Shown: one piece after another, positions 41,645-51,299 of the stretch
How the letters are laid out: the number at the start of each line of letters is the position of its first letter
Numbering within the stretch: the first letter of the stretch is position 1
Position numbers and translations under genes: made by a program
The notes under the pieces: generated by a model
The model's input: only the letters and a program-made list of their open reading frames with translations
What the model was told of the DNA's origin: nothing
Databases searched by the model: none
Source of the DNA: Poriferisodalis sp965204195
Lineage (GTDB): Bacteria; Actinomycetota; Acidimicrobiia; Acidimicrobiales; Poriferisodalaceae
DNA length: 64,000 bases
Assembly (NCBI RefSeq): GCF_965204195.1
Contig: NZ_OZ241975.1
Span: 3,472,001 to 3,536,000, forward strand
Reading direction: 5' to 3'

Positions 41645-43108
41645 TCAGTTCGATTGGCCGCCGCGGGCCTCGGGGCTGTGGAGCTCGGTCAGTTCTCGGA
41701 CATGACGCTTGAACTGAAGATGACGCAGGATGAGGTTGTCACAAGCGTCAGCGTCGAGCCCGAGGGCCTGGAGTAGTCCGTGCCGCAAGAGCCATTGTGT
41801 CGAGACGAGCGCATCGACTTGTTCTTGCACGCTCAGCTGCTCGGTTCGTGCGTGTGCGACAGCCAATCGGGCATCGTTGAGCACCGACACCAAGTCAGGG
41901 CACGCCGACTGGAGGGCCGAGGCCGTTCCGCCGCAGATGCCCAGCACCTCCGCAAGCTTCTCGCGCATCCATTTGCGTCGACTGGTCGCCAGCCGCGGAT
42001 TTATTGCCGCCTTGAACTCTGGAGGGACCTGCCGCTTCAGTTCCCGCAGTGCCTTCGCGACCTGTGCTTCCTCGGTGACGTGGCCGACGAATCTGGTGCT
42101 GTGGAGGCTCTCGATTCCATTGAAGGCGTACAGGAGTGAATCATCGAATCTGAAGCCCTCCGTCTTCTCCTGCGAAGCTGTCAGCAGTGAAAGAGTCGTC
42201 ATAAACCCATCGTCGTCGATCGCAGCGAAGTAGGCGGGCAGCAGCTGGCTCCACGCAATTCCCTCACTCTTCAGAGCTTTGCGGGTCGCCAACATCTCGT
42301 GCTGGCGTCCAACGATGCTGGACTCAGAGTCAAACTGCCGGTTCGCGTCGAACGGTTGCGGGAACCGTACATCCAGATAGGCGGGTCGGCTCGTTGCCGA
42401 TGTCCCCGCGAGCCGTGCTCGCATGTGTGTCACGCCACTGGTGCCCATCATCAACAGCGACATCAACTGGCTCAATGGCCGGGACCACTTGTCCGCAACG
42501 GCGAAGATCGGCAATGTGTCGATGATCCGAATGAGCGCGCCGGGGCTGGCGGACACGCGCTCGATCGACGAACTCACATCTCGGCCCCACCTCACCTCGA
42601 TTTCGGCGTCCGCTACGGACGCCGTCGCCGAGTGCCTCCCCACGGAGATCGACAGCACGTCAGATTCCCAATCATGTTCGTCGTGGAGCTCCGAAGGATC
42701 CGAAGCCCACGCGTCCAGGTCGCCGAAGTACACATCCACTTGGTCGACGAGTTCATCCGGCTCGACCCAGGCGTCGCGCGACTTGACGATCGCACCCACA
42801 TGCCAGATCTGCACACCGCCGTAAACGCTGGGCATCTGGCGCAAAGTCTGCGGATGGTGGGCGCTGAGCAGGCTGTAGAGGTGCCCGTCAAAATCAGTGC
42901 CCCATATCGTCAGTGGCTCAGTCGGGCCGTCCGCGCGGCCATTCGATGCGACCGCATCAGTCGGCCTAGGCAACAACGGACCGAGGGTCTCAAGCCGCCA
43001 GCCTGTGAAGCCCTCATCAAGCAGTTCGCCAGCCGCGGTGTGACGCGGCGGGACGTACGGACGCGGGTACCGCTTGCGCTTGTCGACCCACCATTCGCCG
43101 TGAATCAC
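41645..43108 (-). CDS. ApeA-like HEPN-domain protein (putative abortive-infection effector)
   Basis: 487 aa. The N-terminal segment (GEWWVDKRKRYPR, GELLDEGFTGWRLETLG, TIWGTDFDGHLYSLL) resembles the ApeA N-terminal domain, in which a short GxWW start is followed by beta-rich sequence. The C-terminus is helical and carries an R-x4-H HEPN motif: DARLAVAHA with Arg414 and His419, typical of HEPN ribonucleases. ApeA is a single-gene anti-phage protein; that is family knowledge, and the assignment rests on my recall of its pattern. GTG start. It converges with the C5 methyltransferase (14-bp gap) and lies between hsdM and hsdS. Confidence 0.65.
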   Translation of the reverse strand: MIHGEWWVDKRKRYPRPYVPPRHTAAGELLDEGFTGWRLETLGPLLPRPTDAVASNGRADGPTEPLTIWGTDFDGHLYSLLSAHHPQTLRQMPSVYGGVQIWHVGAIVKSRDAWVEPDELVDQVDVYFGDLDAWASDPSELHDEHDWESDVLSISVGRHSATASVADAEIEVRWGRDVSSSIERVSASPGALIRIIDTLPIFAVADKWSRPLSQLMSLLMMGTSGVTHMRARLAGTSATSRPAYLDVRFPQPFDANRQFDSESSIVGRQHEMLATRKALKSEGIAWSQLLPAYFAAIDDDGFMTTLSLLTASQEKTEGFRFDDSLLYAFNGIESLHSTRFVGHVTEEAQVAKALRELKRQVPPEFKAAINPRLATSRRKWMREKLAEVLGICGGTASALQSACPDLVSVLNDARLAVAHARTEQLSVQEQVDALVSTQWLLRHGLLQALGLDADACDNLILRHLQFKRHVRELTELHSPEARGGQSN

Positions 43109-43264
43109 TTCCGACTACTCCGATCACGAACTGCGTTGGGCGGCATCCGAATCTAGCCATGCTGATCGCAGCGTTGATCGGCCGGCAAGACAGCCGTCAC
43201 CTCCGGCTGCAAGGAGGAGATCCACACGCTGCCGAGGTCGTCGGGCTCGTCTCACGTCGGAAAC

Positions 43265-44503
43265 TCAGCCCACAATTACCTCTGCCATCTCGTCGTCCAA
43301 GTCTTGCGGCAATTGCTGGCCTGCGAAAGCGCAAGCAAGAATTGAGCGCCTCAGCACCGACAACTTCGCTCGCAACGTCGTCAACTGCTGCTCGATGCGC
43401 TGCTGGTCGGCCATGACGCCGACGATTCTCGCAACGGCGGAACGCTGGTAGCCGACAGGCGGTATCGCAACGGGGACGCTCTTGAGTTGGCTCCCAGAGA
43501 TCCCGACTTGGCCAGCCGTGGTCTTGAGCCTCATCTCGACCTGGCGACGGCCTTCGCCCACCGAGATATACGCAGCGAGCCACTCGGGCAGGATCTGAGC
43601 CCGGTCGACCACCACACGGATCAGCTTGTCGGGATGCAGCACCCCGCTGCCCGCGTCGGGAACGACCGCCGCCGCACCGACATAGCTCGGATTACCGCTA
43701 TACCGAGTGAACAGCACGTCACCCGAATTCACAGCGTACTCGTCAGCCCTCTTGGGCTCTGGAAGGGCGTACCGGATATCTTCGATTCGAAGCCGAAGAG
43801 GTCGAACCGCACTGATTCGATAGATCGGTCGGCCAGGCGGCTCCGCTGCCGGCCGTGAGACAAAGACTCCGTTCCGGAGAGAAGTGATGATCTCTGCGAG
43901 CGGAACGGTCGCCCACGAACCGCGACACTCCTGACCCACCACCGCCTTCAGCAGCGCGTCGGCCTTCTGCTGTGCAGTCAAGAGCGCTGTCTCAGTCGCG
44001 TCGAGGCGGGAGATGTGCTCTTCGATGACGGCGACGATGCGGTCCTGTTCCACGGGTGGGGCTACAGGAATGGGCCAAGCCTTGAGAATCGTCTGGCTGA
44101 TATTGCGCTGCGTCGCACCCTTGCCGGCTTCCGCTAGTTGGCTGCGCTGGGCGAGCAAGAAATAGAAGAGGTACTGGCTGCTGATGCGAGGGACTGCCGA
44201 AGCAATCGCCTGATTGGTTGCCATAGGCATCCCGGCGATGCCCAACTTGCCGATTGACCCGTACATCGCGATCAAGATTGTTCCTGGGCGAACGATCTTG
44301 CAGCTGCTGTTGCTCAGCCCCTCATGGGTGATTGAACCCTTGCACTGAGTAACGACCTCATCGTTCAGGTCGCCGATGACGGCCCAAGGAATGTCTCCGC
44401 CGTAGTAGCTCTCCTCGGTGCGCCGCGGGGTTCCACCGCTGCTCCAGTCGGCAATCTCGCCCAATGTCGTCCAGAACCAGCCCGGAGGTAGGTCAGCCGT
44501 CAT
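43265..44503 (-). CDS. hsdS: Type I restriction-modification specificity subunit HsdS
   Basis: 412 aa with the usual two target-recognition domains and conserved helices. First TRD about residues 5-150 (GWFWTTLGEIADWSSGGTPR opening), spacer helix QDRIVAVIEEHISRLDATET, second TRD from about 200 (ATVPLAEIITSLRNGVF), second helix AVARIVGVMADQQRIEQQL. It sets DNA sequence specificity for HsdM and HsdR. The ATG overlaps the hsdR stop as ATGA, coupling hsdR to hsdS. Both TRDs look full length, so the protein should be functional. Confidence 0.92.
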   Translation of the reverse strand: MTADLPPGWFWTTLGEIADWSSGGTPRRTEESYYGGDIPWAVIGDLNDEVVTQCKGSITHEGLSNSSCKIVRPGTILIAMYGSIGKLGIAGMPMATNQAIASAVPRISSQYLFYFLLAQRSQLAEAGKGATQRNISQTILKAWPIPVAPPVEQDRIVAVIEEHISRLDATETALLTAQQKADALLKAVVGQECRGSWATVPLAEIITSLRNGVFVSRPAAEPPGRPIYRISAVRPLRLRIEDIRYALPEPKRADEYAVNSGDVLFTRYSGNPSYVGAAAVVPDAGSGVLHPDKLIRVVVDRAQILPEWLAAYISVGEGRRQVEMRLKTTAGQVGISGSQLKSVPVAIPPVGYQRSAVARIVGVMADQQRIEQQLTTLRAKLSVLRRSILACAFAGQQLPQDLDDEMAEVIVG

Positions 44504-47346
44504 GCGGCGAGGGCCAGGGTGAGTTCGCCGAGCAGAGTGTCGAGTTCGTCGCCGAAGAGTTGCTGGGCTCTTCCGAGGCCGCCTTGGGTGCTGAATGGTG
44601 GGGCCATCAGTTCTTTAGGTTCGATGCCGAGGTTGGTGGCGATGCGATCCCTGATCAGCTCCAAGAAGGCTGCCTGCTCTTGTGAGAACGTTCGACCGGC
44701 GCTCGCTTGTTGCAGCAACCACGCTTGGAAGCGGTCGTCCACGAGATCGGGGTAGGCGACGAGTTCATCGGCTTCGCCGAGCGTGTAGCGGACGAGGCTG
44801 ACCAGGTCGGTGCTGACGCGATGGCCTGAGCCGTGCACCTTGGAGGCATCGAGCGTCTCGTAGGCCTCCCAGAGGTCGTCGGGAGTCCAGCGATGTGGCG
44901 GGCGCGCGATTGCGTTCGCCAGTTCTTTGATGTCGTCGTAGCTCAGACCCCCGCCATAGGGCTGGCCGTAGAGGACCTGCAGGGCGGTGATCTCGTCCTT
45001 GTTGTCCTCGATGAACTGGCGCCACGACTCGACCTGGGCCTTCGCACGGTCCGCTGCCTCCTTGGAGAACTCGCCGGAGATCACTTTGTCCTTGGAGGCG
45101 GTGTCGATTATCTGCTCGTAGCTGCGCCGAACATCGACCAGCTTCTCGCGCAACGCTGCGTTGCCGGCCAGCGGCTTCACGGCTTCCTTGATCATCTGTG
45201 TGCCGGCTGCTTCGATCTGTTCAGTCGTGGGCTCATCGCCACCCACTGCTGCGGCGGCTGTCTCGTATTGCCGGTCGACATCCAGCGCGTTCACCATGCT
45301 GCGGACCAGGTCGCTCAACTCGACGCCGGCGACCTTCTCGACTTCGGCCCGGTCCTCGGCGGTCATGCGTCGGTTCAGTCGGGTGAGTCGCGACGCCAGC
45401 GACGACACGACATCGGGGTTGGTCGAGCCAAGCCCGATGTCGTGTAGCAGCTTGTCGAAGCTCACTGTCCGCTGGCGTTCCATCGGCACCGTGTCGTGCA
45501 GCTCGGCGTCGGTGACGCCGACGGCGTCCACGATCACGAAGCGGTCCTTGACCGTCGCATCGGGCGTGACCGCGCGCAGCTGGTCGCTGTCGATCACCCG
45601 TACCCCGCGCCCCTTCATCTGCTCGAAGAAGTTGCGGCTTCGCACCATGCGCATGAACACCACGCACTCGATCGGCTTCACATCGGTGCCGGTCGCGATC
45701 ATGTCCACGGTCACCGCGATGCGGGTCTGGTAGCTGGTGCGGAACTGGGCCAACAGCTCCTCGGGCTTGTTGCCCGCATCGCCGGAGCGGTAGGTGATCT
45801 TCACCGCACCTTCGTTGCCGAGCCCGAACTCCTGGCGGACGACCTGGACGATGTCATCGGCGTGGCTGTCGTCCTTGGCGAAGATCAGCGTCTTGGGGAC
45901 ATGCTCCAGCAGACCGTCGTCCCGGCGCTCACGGTCGGGGAAGATCTCGGGAAGCGAATCACGCAGCGTGCGCACCACGGTGCGGATCTGATCGGGTGCC
46001 ACCACTCGCTTGTCCAGCTCGTTGGCGTCATAGTCGATGTCCTCGTCGATCTTCTCGAACCGGACTTCGCGAGTATCGCGGTCGCGGAAGTCCGTGACGA
46101 AATCAGCAGGGACAGTACCGCCGGACTCGGTGATCTCGGTGCGGATGCGGAACACGTCGAAGTCCACGTTCACCCGGTCGGCCACCGCCTGGGCGTGCCC
46201 GTACTCCATCACGAGGTTCTGGTCGAAGAACCCGAACGTCTGAATGCCGGGCGTCGCCGTCAAACCCACGAGGAACGCGTCGAAGTACTCAAGCACCTGA
46301 CGCCACACTCCATAGATGGAACGGTGGCACTCGTCAACGATGATCACGTCGTAGGACTCGATCGGCACCGCCGGGTTGTAGGCAACCTCGACCGGGGCTG
46401 CCGGAGCCGCCTCGAAACCGCTCAGCTCGTCGAGGCTCTCGTCGAAATCGTCGGCCTCGTCGCCTCGCAGGATCGAATGCAGCCGCTGAATCGTGCAGAT
46501 GTGCACCTTGGTGGCAGCCTCGCCAGCCATAGCGAGACGAGACGACGTGAGATGGCGGACGTTGTACAGCTCGCTGAACTTGCGGCCGTCGTCGGGAGTG
46601 GTGAAGCCCTGGAACTCCCGGAGAGCTTGGCGGCCCAGATTCGCCCGGTCGACGAGGAACAGGACTCGCTCAGCTCCAGCGTGAAGCAGCAGCCGGTAAC
46701 AGACATTGGCGGCGGTAAAGGTCTTGCCCGAGCCAGTCGCCATCTGGATGAGCGCCCGGGGCCGGTTCTCCCGCAGGGACTGCTCAAGATTGCGGATCGC
46801 TTCGGCTTGGGCGGGCCACAAGTTTGATGCACCTGCAGCGACATCGAGCTCCGGCAGCAGCGGGATGCCAGCACGCAGACCGGCACCACGGCCATTGACA
46901 AAGTCCTCGTGCCACTGGGCCAAGGTTTCAGGCCGATGGAACGTGTACACCCGACGACTGACCGGCACAGGGTCCAAACCGCTCGTGAACCGCGTCTCAG
47001 CACCTGTGGACTCATAGCCGAACGGCAGCGCCCCATCGACCTCGAACGCCGGCAGCTCATCGGGGTACGCGGAGCTGTACTTGCGAGTCTGATACTCAAC
47101 CCCGGTGAGCGTGCTGCCGACCTTCTTCGCCTCGATGACACCAACCGCCTGGCCATCCACATAGAGCACGTAGTCGGCCGGACCCGCCGCGGTCTGGACT
47201 TCACGAACGGCGACACCCGGGGCCGCAGCCACCGCCGCACTCTTGTAGTCCTGCACCACCCAGCCGCACGCCACCAACTGCTCATCAATGTCACGACGAG
47301 CCAGCTGCTCAGGTGTCAGACCTCCGGACACGGAGATCCCCCACAC
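44500..47346 (-). CDS. hsdR: Type I restriction enzyme endonuclease subunit HsdR
   Basis: 948 aa motor and nuclease. The N-terminal nuclease site is Asp58 in GPADYV with E72-x-K74 in GVIEAKK. Helicase P-loop MATGSGKTF around 202-210, DEAH-like DECHRS at 338-343, and motif VI region MKGRGVRVID. The start is a GTG at 47346; a second GTG five codons on (47331) has a GGGGG stretch upstream and may be the true start. First gene of hsdR-hsdS. The 240-bp gap to its right holds divergent promoters. Confidence 0.93.
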   Translation of the reverse strand: MWGISVSGGLTPEQLARRDIDEQLVACGWVVQDYKSAAVAAAPGVAVREVQTAAGPADYVLYVDGQAVGVIEAKKVGSTLTGVEYQTRKYSSAYPDELPAFEVDGALPFGYESTGAETRFTSGLDPVPVSRRVYTFHRPETLAQWHEDFVNGRGAGLRAGIPLLPELDVAAGASNLWPAQAEAIRNLEQSLRENRPRALIQMATGSGKTFTAANVCYRLLLHAGAERVLFLVDRANLGRQALREFQGFTTPDDGRKFSELYNVRHLTSSRLAMAGEAATKVHICTIQRLHSILRGDEADDFDESLDELSGFEAAPAAPVEVAYNPAVPIESYDVIIVDECHRSIYGVWRQVLEYFDAFLVGLTATPGIQTFGFFDQNLVMEYGHAQAVADRVNVDFDVFRIRTEITESGGTVPADFVTDFRDRDTREVRFEKIDEDIDYDANELDKRVVAPDQIRTVVRTLRDSLPEIFPDRERRDDGLLEHVPKTLIFAKDDSHADDIVQVVRQEFGLGNEGAVKITYRSGDAGNKPEELLAQFRTSYQTRIAVTVDMIATGTDVKPIECVVFMRMVRSRNFFEQMKGRGVRVIDSDQLRAVTPDATVKDRFVIVDAVGVTDAELHDTVPMERQRTVSFDKLLHDIGLGSTNPDVVSSLASRLTRLNRRMTAEDRAEVEKVAGVELSDLVRSMVNALDVDRQYETAAAAVGGDEPTTEQIEAAGTQMIKEAVKPLAGNAALREKLVDVRRSYEQIIDTASKDKVISGEFSKEAADRAKAQVESWRQFIEDNKDEITALQVLYGQPYGGGLSYDDIKELANAIARPPHRWTPDDLWEAYETLDASKVHGSGHRVSTDLVSLVRYTLGEADELVAYPDLVDDRFQAWLLQQASAGRTFSQEQAAFLELIRDRIATNLGIEPKELMAPPFSTQGGLGRAQQLFGDELDTLLGELTLALAA

Positions 47347-47586
47347 GACACATCAACAACCCGCACAGCCCGCGATGGTAGGGCTGGCGCGCCCGTTTTC
47401 GAGGTGCTGAGCGACTGCGGCGGGGTAACGCTCGATCCCGCGAGCGTCGAAGGGGGCAGCTCACCGCCCTAGCTGACACCTCGGCATAGCGCCTGTACGA
47501 AACCCCGCGCGTTGACGACGGCGCGACGAGGCGGGCCTCTGGCCTGAAAAAACCGCCGTGGCGCGCCGGACTGCTGGGGGCATCAT

Positions 47587-48324
47587 GTGAGCGTGTTCGA
47601 TTGTGGACCGCCCGAAGATGGGCCCAGCGCCGACTATGGGCCTGCGGTGCCCCGCCAAGCGACTGAGGCTTGGTGGAACTCCGAGCGCGCAGAACTTCGA
47701 GACTGGTTCGACCGGACGGCACCGCATCTCACCCCGTTGTACTTGGCAGCGCTGCGGATGGCGATGGACGAAGATTTCCCCGGCAGGGTCCACTTCATCG
47801 CGCACGCGATTCGCGAACTCGTCCTCCACCTTCCGAACGCAATCAACGGCACACTCAAGCTTCCAAGGTTGGACTACGAGCCGCTCGTGGAAAAGGTACG
47901 CAAGCGCTGGATCGCCGACGGATTCCCCGCCGATGGTTCCGGTCCGTCGCTCGACGAGCGGATTCGGCCCGCCGCCGGCCCGAGCCAAGCTGAAGTTTCG
48001 GCCGAGTTCATTGACGACGTGGCCAGATTGCTTGAACGGCACGTCACGATCAGGAGGCGCAAAGCGACTCTCGCAACACCTCGCTTCGAGGCATTGGCCG
48101 GGCCTGGTCCACATCCTCCATTCCTATTCGGGCTCTGGAAGACGACCTACAGCGATGCAGTGAAGTTCGCACACGGTTGGGACAAGAAATTGCCGCCGAC
48201 TGCCGATCGTGAATGGACCGACAATTTCTTGGCGTTTGAGCGGTTTCTGATGGTGATCTCGAAGCGTGCTCAGGACAACATCGCAGACCTCGACGGGTTG
48301 CTGCGTGAGGCGAACAGCCGATGA
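47587..48324 (+). CDS. Unrecognised 245-aa protein with HEPN-like R-x5-H motif
   Basis: Largely helical. Near the N-terminus, after MDEDFPG, is RVHFIAHAIRELVLHLPNAI: Arg67 and His73 are spaced as in R-x4-6-H HEPN ribonuclease motifs, and the next Arg-Glu falls on the same helix face. I know no assigned function; HEPN membership is a suggestion from this motif. The rest has FLFGLWKTTYSDAVKFAHGW and a C-terminal helix FERFLMVISKRAQDNIADLD. GTG start. Its stop overlaps the ATG of the following 984-aa gene (ATGA), so the two are translationally coupled. Candidate toxin or sensor half of a two-gene defence system. Confidence 0.65.
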   Translation: MSVFDCGPPEDGPSADYGPAVPRQATEAWWNSERAELRDWFDRTAPHLTPLYLAALRMAMDEDFPGRVHFIAHAIRELVLHLPNAINGTLKLPRLDYEPLVEKVRKRWIADGFPADGSGPSLDERIRPAAGPSQAEVSAEFIDDVARLLERHVTIRRRKATLATPRFEALAGPGPHPPFLFGLWKTTYSDAVKFAHGWDKKLPPTADREWTDNFLAFERFLMVISKRAQDNIADLDGLLREANSR

Positions 48325-51275
48325 GTGCTTGGACGCCGCCCGACGACGCCCAGCTGGATCTGCTGCAGGTGCAGGTTGCCCGCAGGGAGAACCGGGCGTA
48401 TTTCTTCGATCGGCTGGAGAACCCTGAGTGGGTTGCGCCTCTGGCCGCGCGCGAATTCTTCTCTGCACCACCGAGCGCGATACACAACGGAGAGCAGGGT
48501 TCCGTACGGTTCCCACCGTGGCCGGAGGGGCGCTACCTCGTGCGCATGGTGCCGCTCGCGCCCGATGCCGTGATGTCCGTTCTTGAGGCGTTGCCGGCAT
48601 CGGACAATCCGGTCGCCACGCAAACCGCGCTGAGGATCGTGGGAGCTCTGCCTGACGACCACTTCGGTCGGCTGGCCCCGAAGGTGTTGGAGTGGCTGAG
48701 AGAGCCGTTGGGCTTTCGGTTCGGCGATCAGTTCGCAGATGAGGCGGCGGCGACGATCTCGCGTCTCGCGCGCATTGGCGAAGTCGACATGAGCGCGCGG
48801 GTCGCGAGAGAGCTGTTGCGACTTGAGCCGCAGTCGGATGCGCACGCATCCGATGAGGCCGACGAAGCGGCCTCGTTGCTGCGGCCACAGCCTGTCAGTC
48901 AACTGTCCGACTGGGCATACGGCCGGGCGATCGAGCAATTCCTGCCCGACCTGGTGGACGCGGCGGGCCTTGACGCCGTGCGGATGTTCTCGGCGCTGCT
49001 CAACGATGCGCTGAGACTGAGCACATATGCAGGCGAGTCGGCCGACGAAGCCAATCACTCCTATATCTGGCGGCCGGCGGTCGAAGACCACGCTCAGAAC
49101 TCCGACCGTGACGTTGCCAGCCTCCTTGTCTCGGCGGTGAGGGATGCAGCGGTTCGCTTTGCGAGCACCTCGGCGCACGCACTCGAGGCCGTGGTGGTTC
49201 AGCTCGAGAAGGCGACATCTCTGCACCGCCGCATCGCATTGCACGTGCTGGCACACGCCGACGGTGGCGAGACACTGGCCAGCGAACGCATTTCGGACAG
49301 GAACTTGTTCGACGATTACCGGCTGCGCCACGAGTACGCAGCCTTGCTGCGGCACCGCTTCGGAGACGCCTCGGCCGAGGCACGCCAGCGCTTTATGGAG
49401 TGGGTCTACGCCGGACCCGACCTTGAGAGATTCCGCGAGTGGCGAACTGCGTCCGACGACACGACCCCTACCGGAGACGAAGAGTCTGGCTACATCGCTG
49501 ACTGGCAGCGCGACTGGTTGAGCTACGTGGCCGACCACCTATCCGACCGAGCAGCGGAGCTCTACCGGAGTCACGTCACGCGCTACGGCGACGCTGAGCA
49601 TCCTGACTTCGTCAGCTGGATAACGACCGACTCGGGTCCAGACAGCCCGCTGTCCAAAGACGAGATGGACGATTGGCCGCCCTCCAAGGTCGCCGACTAC
49701 CTCAGAGCCTGGCGTCCAGACTCCGAGCGGCCTCACTTCAGCGCCTCAATGGAGGACCTGGGGCGCGTCGTCAAGGAGGCTGTCGCGGAACGCGCACCCG
49801 AATTCGCGCCAATCGCCGACAGCCTCGCGACGCTGGACCCCACGTACGTTCGCCACTGCCTGGACGGCTTTCAATCGGCAATCAAGAGCGGCGTGCAGTT
49901 CGACTGGGAGCCTGTGCTGGCCCTGATGTCGTCGGTCGTCGGACATCCCTTCGAAGAGGATGGCGACGATCCCGGCTGGGATCGCGACCCGGGATGGCGG
50001 TGGGCGCGAGGCGAGGTCGCGTCATTGATCCAGACGGGCGTCGGCGACCGAGACAACCGCATTCCCTTCCGCTTCCGCGAGACGGTTTGGCATCTCCTGG
50101 CAACGCTCATGAACGATCCGGACCCGTCACCGGCACGTGAGGCCTCCGACATGGGCAATGTCCAGATCGTTGGACCCCACCCGCCACCAAACACACCGTC
50201 GCCGGCATATGAGGCCCATGTGGCATCTAGGACCGCCACGATGGGCCCTCTCACGCTTTCGATGAACACAAACCGGGGCAAGGCGATGCGCTCAGTGATG
50301 TCCTATGCGCTGTGGTGCCGGCGCGAACTCGCCGATGATGGCGCCGACAACAAAACCGGTTTCGACGAAATGCCCGAAGTCCGTGACCTCCTTGCGGCAC
50401 ATCTCAACCCAGCGACCGACCCGTCGGTGGCGGTTCGTGCCGTCTACGGGGAGTACCTGCCTTGGCTCGCTCTCATCGACGAAGGATGGGTCAACGCGCA
50501 TCTCCACCGCATATTCCCCGCGTCGCCTGAACACGTCAGCCTCCGGGATGCTGCGTGGAACACCTACATCTGCTGGCGCGAGCCCTTTGACCCCGTGTTT
50601 GACCTGCTGCGAACCGAGTACGAGGCCGCGATCAAGCGAGTTCCGACCAGCGGCCACCGAGACCTATCCAACTCGAATGAAGCGGACCAAAAGCTCGCCG
50701 AACACCTCGTCATCTTCCATTGGCGCGGCAAACTGCCCCGGCAGCTGCTTGAGCGCTGGTTCAACTTCGCCGATGACGCACTGGCCGCCCACAGCATGGA
50801 CTTCGTCGGGCGGGCACTCCGAAATACCGAAGGCGATGTCCCGGCGGAGGTCCTACGACGCATCCGTGACTTGTGGAACTGGCGACTCGATGCCATCGGC
50901 GACAGCCCCGAGCAGCATCCACTCGAGGCCAGCGCCTTTGCGCCCACATTCGTGTCCTCGAAGCTTGACGACGACTGGTCGCTAGCCGGACTCGAGACCA
51001 CCCTCGCCGCCGGAAGCCCCGAATGGCTTGGACACGACGCCATTGAACGCCTCGCAAACATCGCGACATCCAGACCAGCGACAGCCACGAGGCTCACCCG
51101 TCGGATGCTCGACAGCGCCGCCAACGAATGGGACCACGCCAGCTGGGAAGACCCAGTCCGCTCCCTACTGGACGCAACGAGGAACGCCCACGACACCGAG
51201 ACCCGGGACCACCGCGCAGCAATCATCGATCACTACGTCAAGCGCGGCTACTACGACTTCAAGAACCTCGCCTAG
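48321..51275 (+). CDS. Unrecognised 984-aa helical protein coupled to the R-x5-H gene
   Basis: Large, almost wholly alpha-helical protein without P-loop, nuclease motif, membrane segment or signal peptide that I can find. Its pattern of amphipathic helices (ALRIVGALPDDHFGRLAPKV, RRIALHVLAHADGGETLASE, VRDLLAAHLNPATDPSVAVR) suggests HEAT- or ARM-like repeats. The C-terminus HYVKRGYYDFKNLA resembles ends I recall in large defence-associated proteins, a weak hint only. The start codon overlaps the 245-aa gene's stop. It stops 49 bp before the convergent rpsJ. Sensor, scaffold or immunity roles are all possible. Length and integrity show it is a maintained gene. Confidence 0.7.
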   Translation: MSAWTPPDDAQLDLLQVQVARRENRAYFFDRLENPEWVAPLAAREFFSAPPSAIHNGEQGSVRFPPWPEGRYLVRMVPLAPDAVMSVLEALPASDNPVATQTALRIVGALPDDHFGRLAPKVLEWLREPLGFRFGDQFADEAAATISRLARIGEVDMSARVARELLRLEPQSDAHASDEADEAASLLRPQPVSQLSDWAYGRAIEQFLPDLVDAAGLDAVRMFSALLNDALRLSTYAGESADEANHSYIWRPAVEDHAQNSDRDVASLLVSAVRDAAVRFASTSAHALEAVVVQLEKATSLHRRIALHVLAHADGGETLASERISDRNLFDDYRLRHEYAALLRHRFGDASAEARQRFMEWVYAGPDLERFREWRTASDDTTPTGDEESGYIADWQRDWLSYVADHLSDRAAELYRSHVTRYGDAEHPDFVSWITTDSGPDSPLSKDEMDDWPPSKVADYLRAWRPDSERPHFSASMEDLGRVVKEAVAERAPEFAPIADSLATLDPTYVRHCLDGFQSAIKSGVQFDWEPVLALMSSVVGHPFEEDGDDPGWDRDPGWRWARGEVASLIQTGVGDRDNRIPFRFRETVWHLLATLMNDPDPSPAREASDMGNVQIVGPHPPPNTPSPAYEAHVASRTATMGPLTLSMNTNRGKAMRSVMSYALWCRRELADDGADNKTGFDEMPEVRDLLAAHLNPATDPSVAVRAVYGEYLPWLALIDEGWVNAHLHRIFPASPEHVSLRDAAWNTYICWREPFDPVFDLLRTEYEAAIKRVPTSGHRDLSNSNEADQKLAEHLVIFHWRGKLPRQLLERWFNFADDALAAHSMDFVGRALRNTEGDVPAEVLRRIRDLWNWRLDAIGDSPEQHPLEASAFAPTFVSSKLDDDWSLAGLETTLAAGSPEWLGHDAIERLANIATSRPATATRLTRRMLDSAANEWDHASWEDPVRSLLDATRNAHDTETRDHRAAIIDHYVKRGYYDFKNLA

Positions 51276-51299
51276 GAACTGATCCCATCTACCCCACAG

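Noticed and set aside
47395..47475. Possible tRNA remnant or attachment site between hsdR and the R-x5-H gene
   Set aside because: A small CGCTCG/CGAGCG hairpin is present but no cloverleaf, anticodon arm or CCA-proximal pairing can be drawn.
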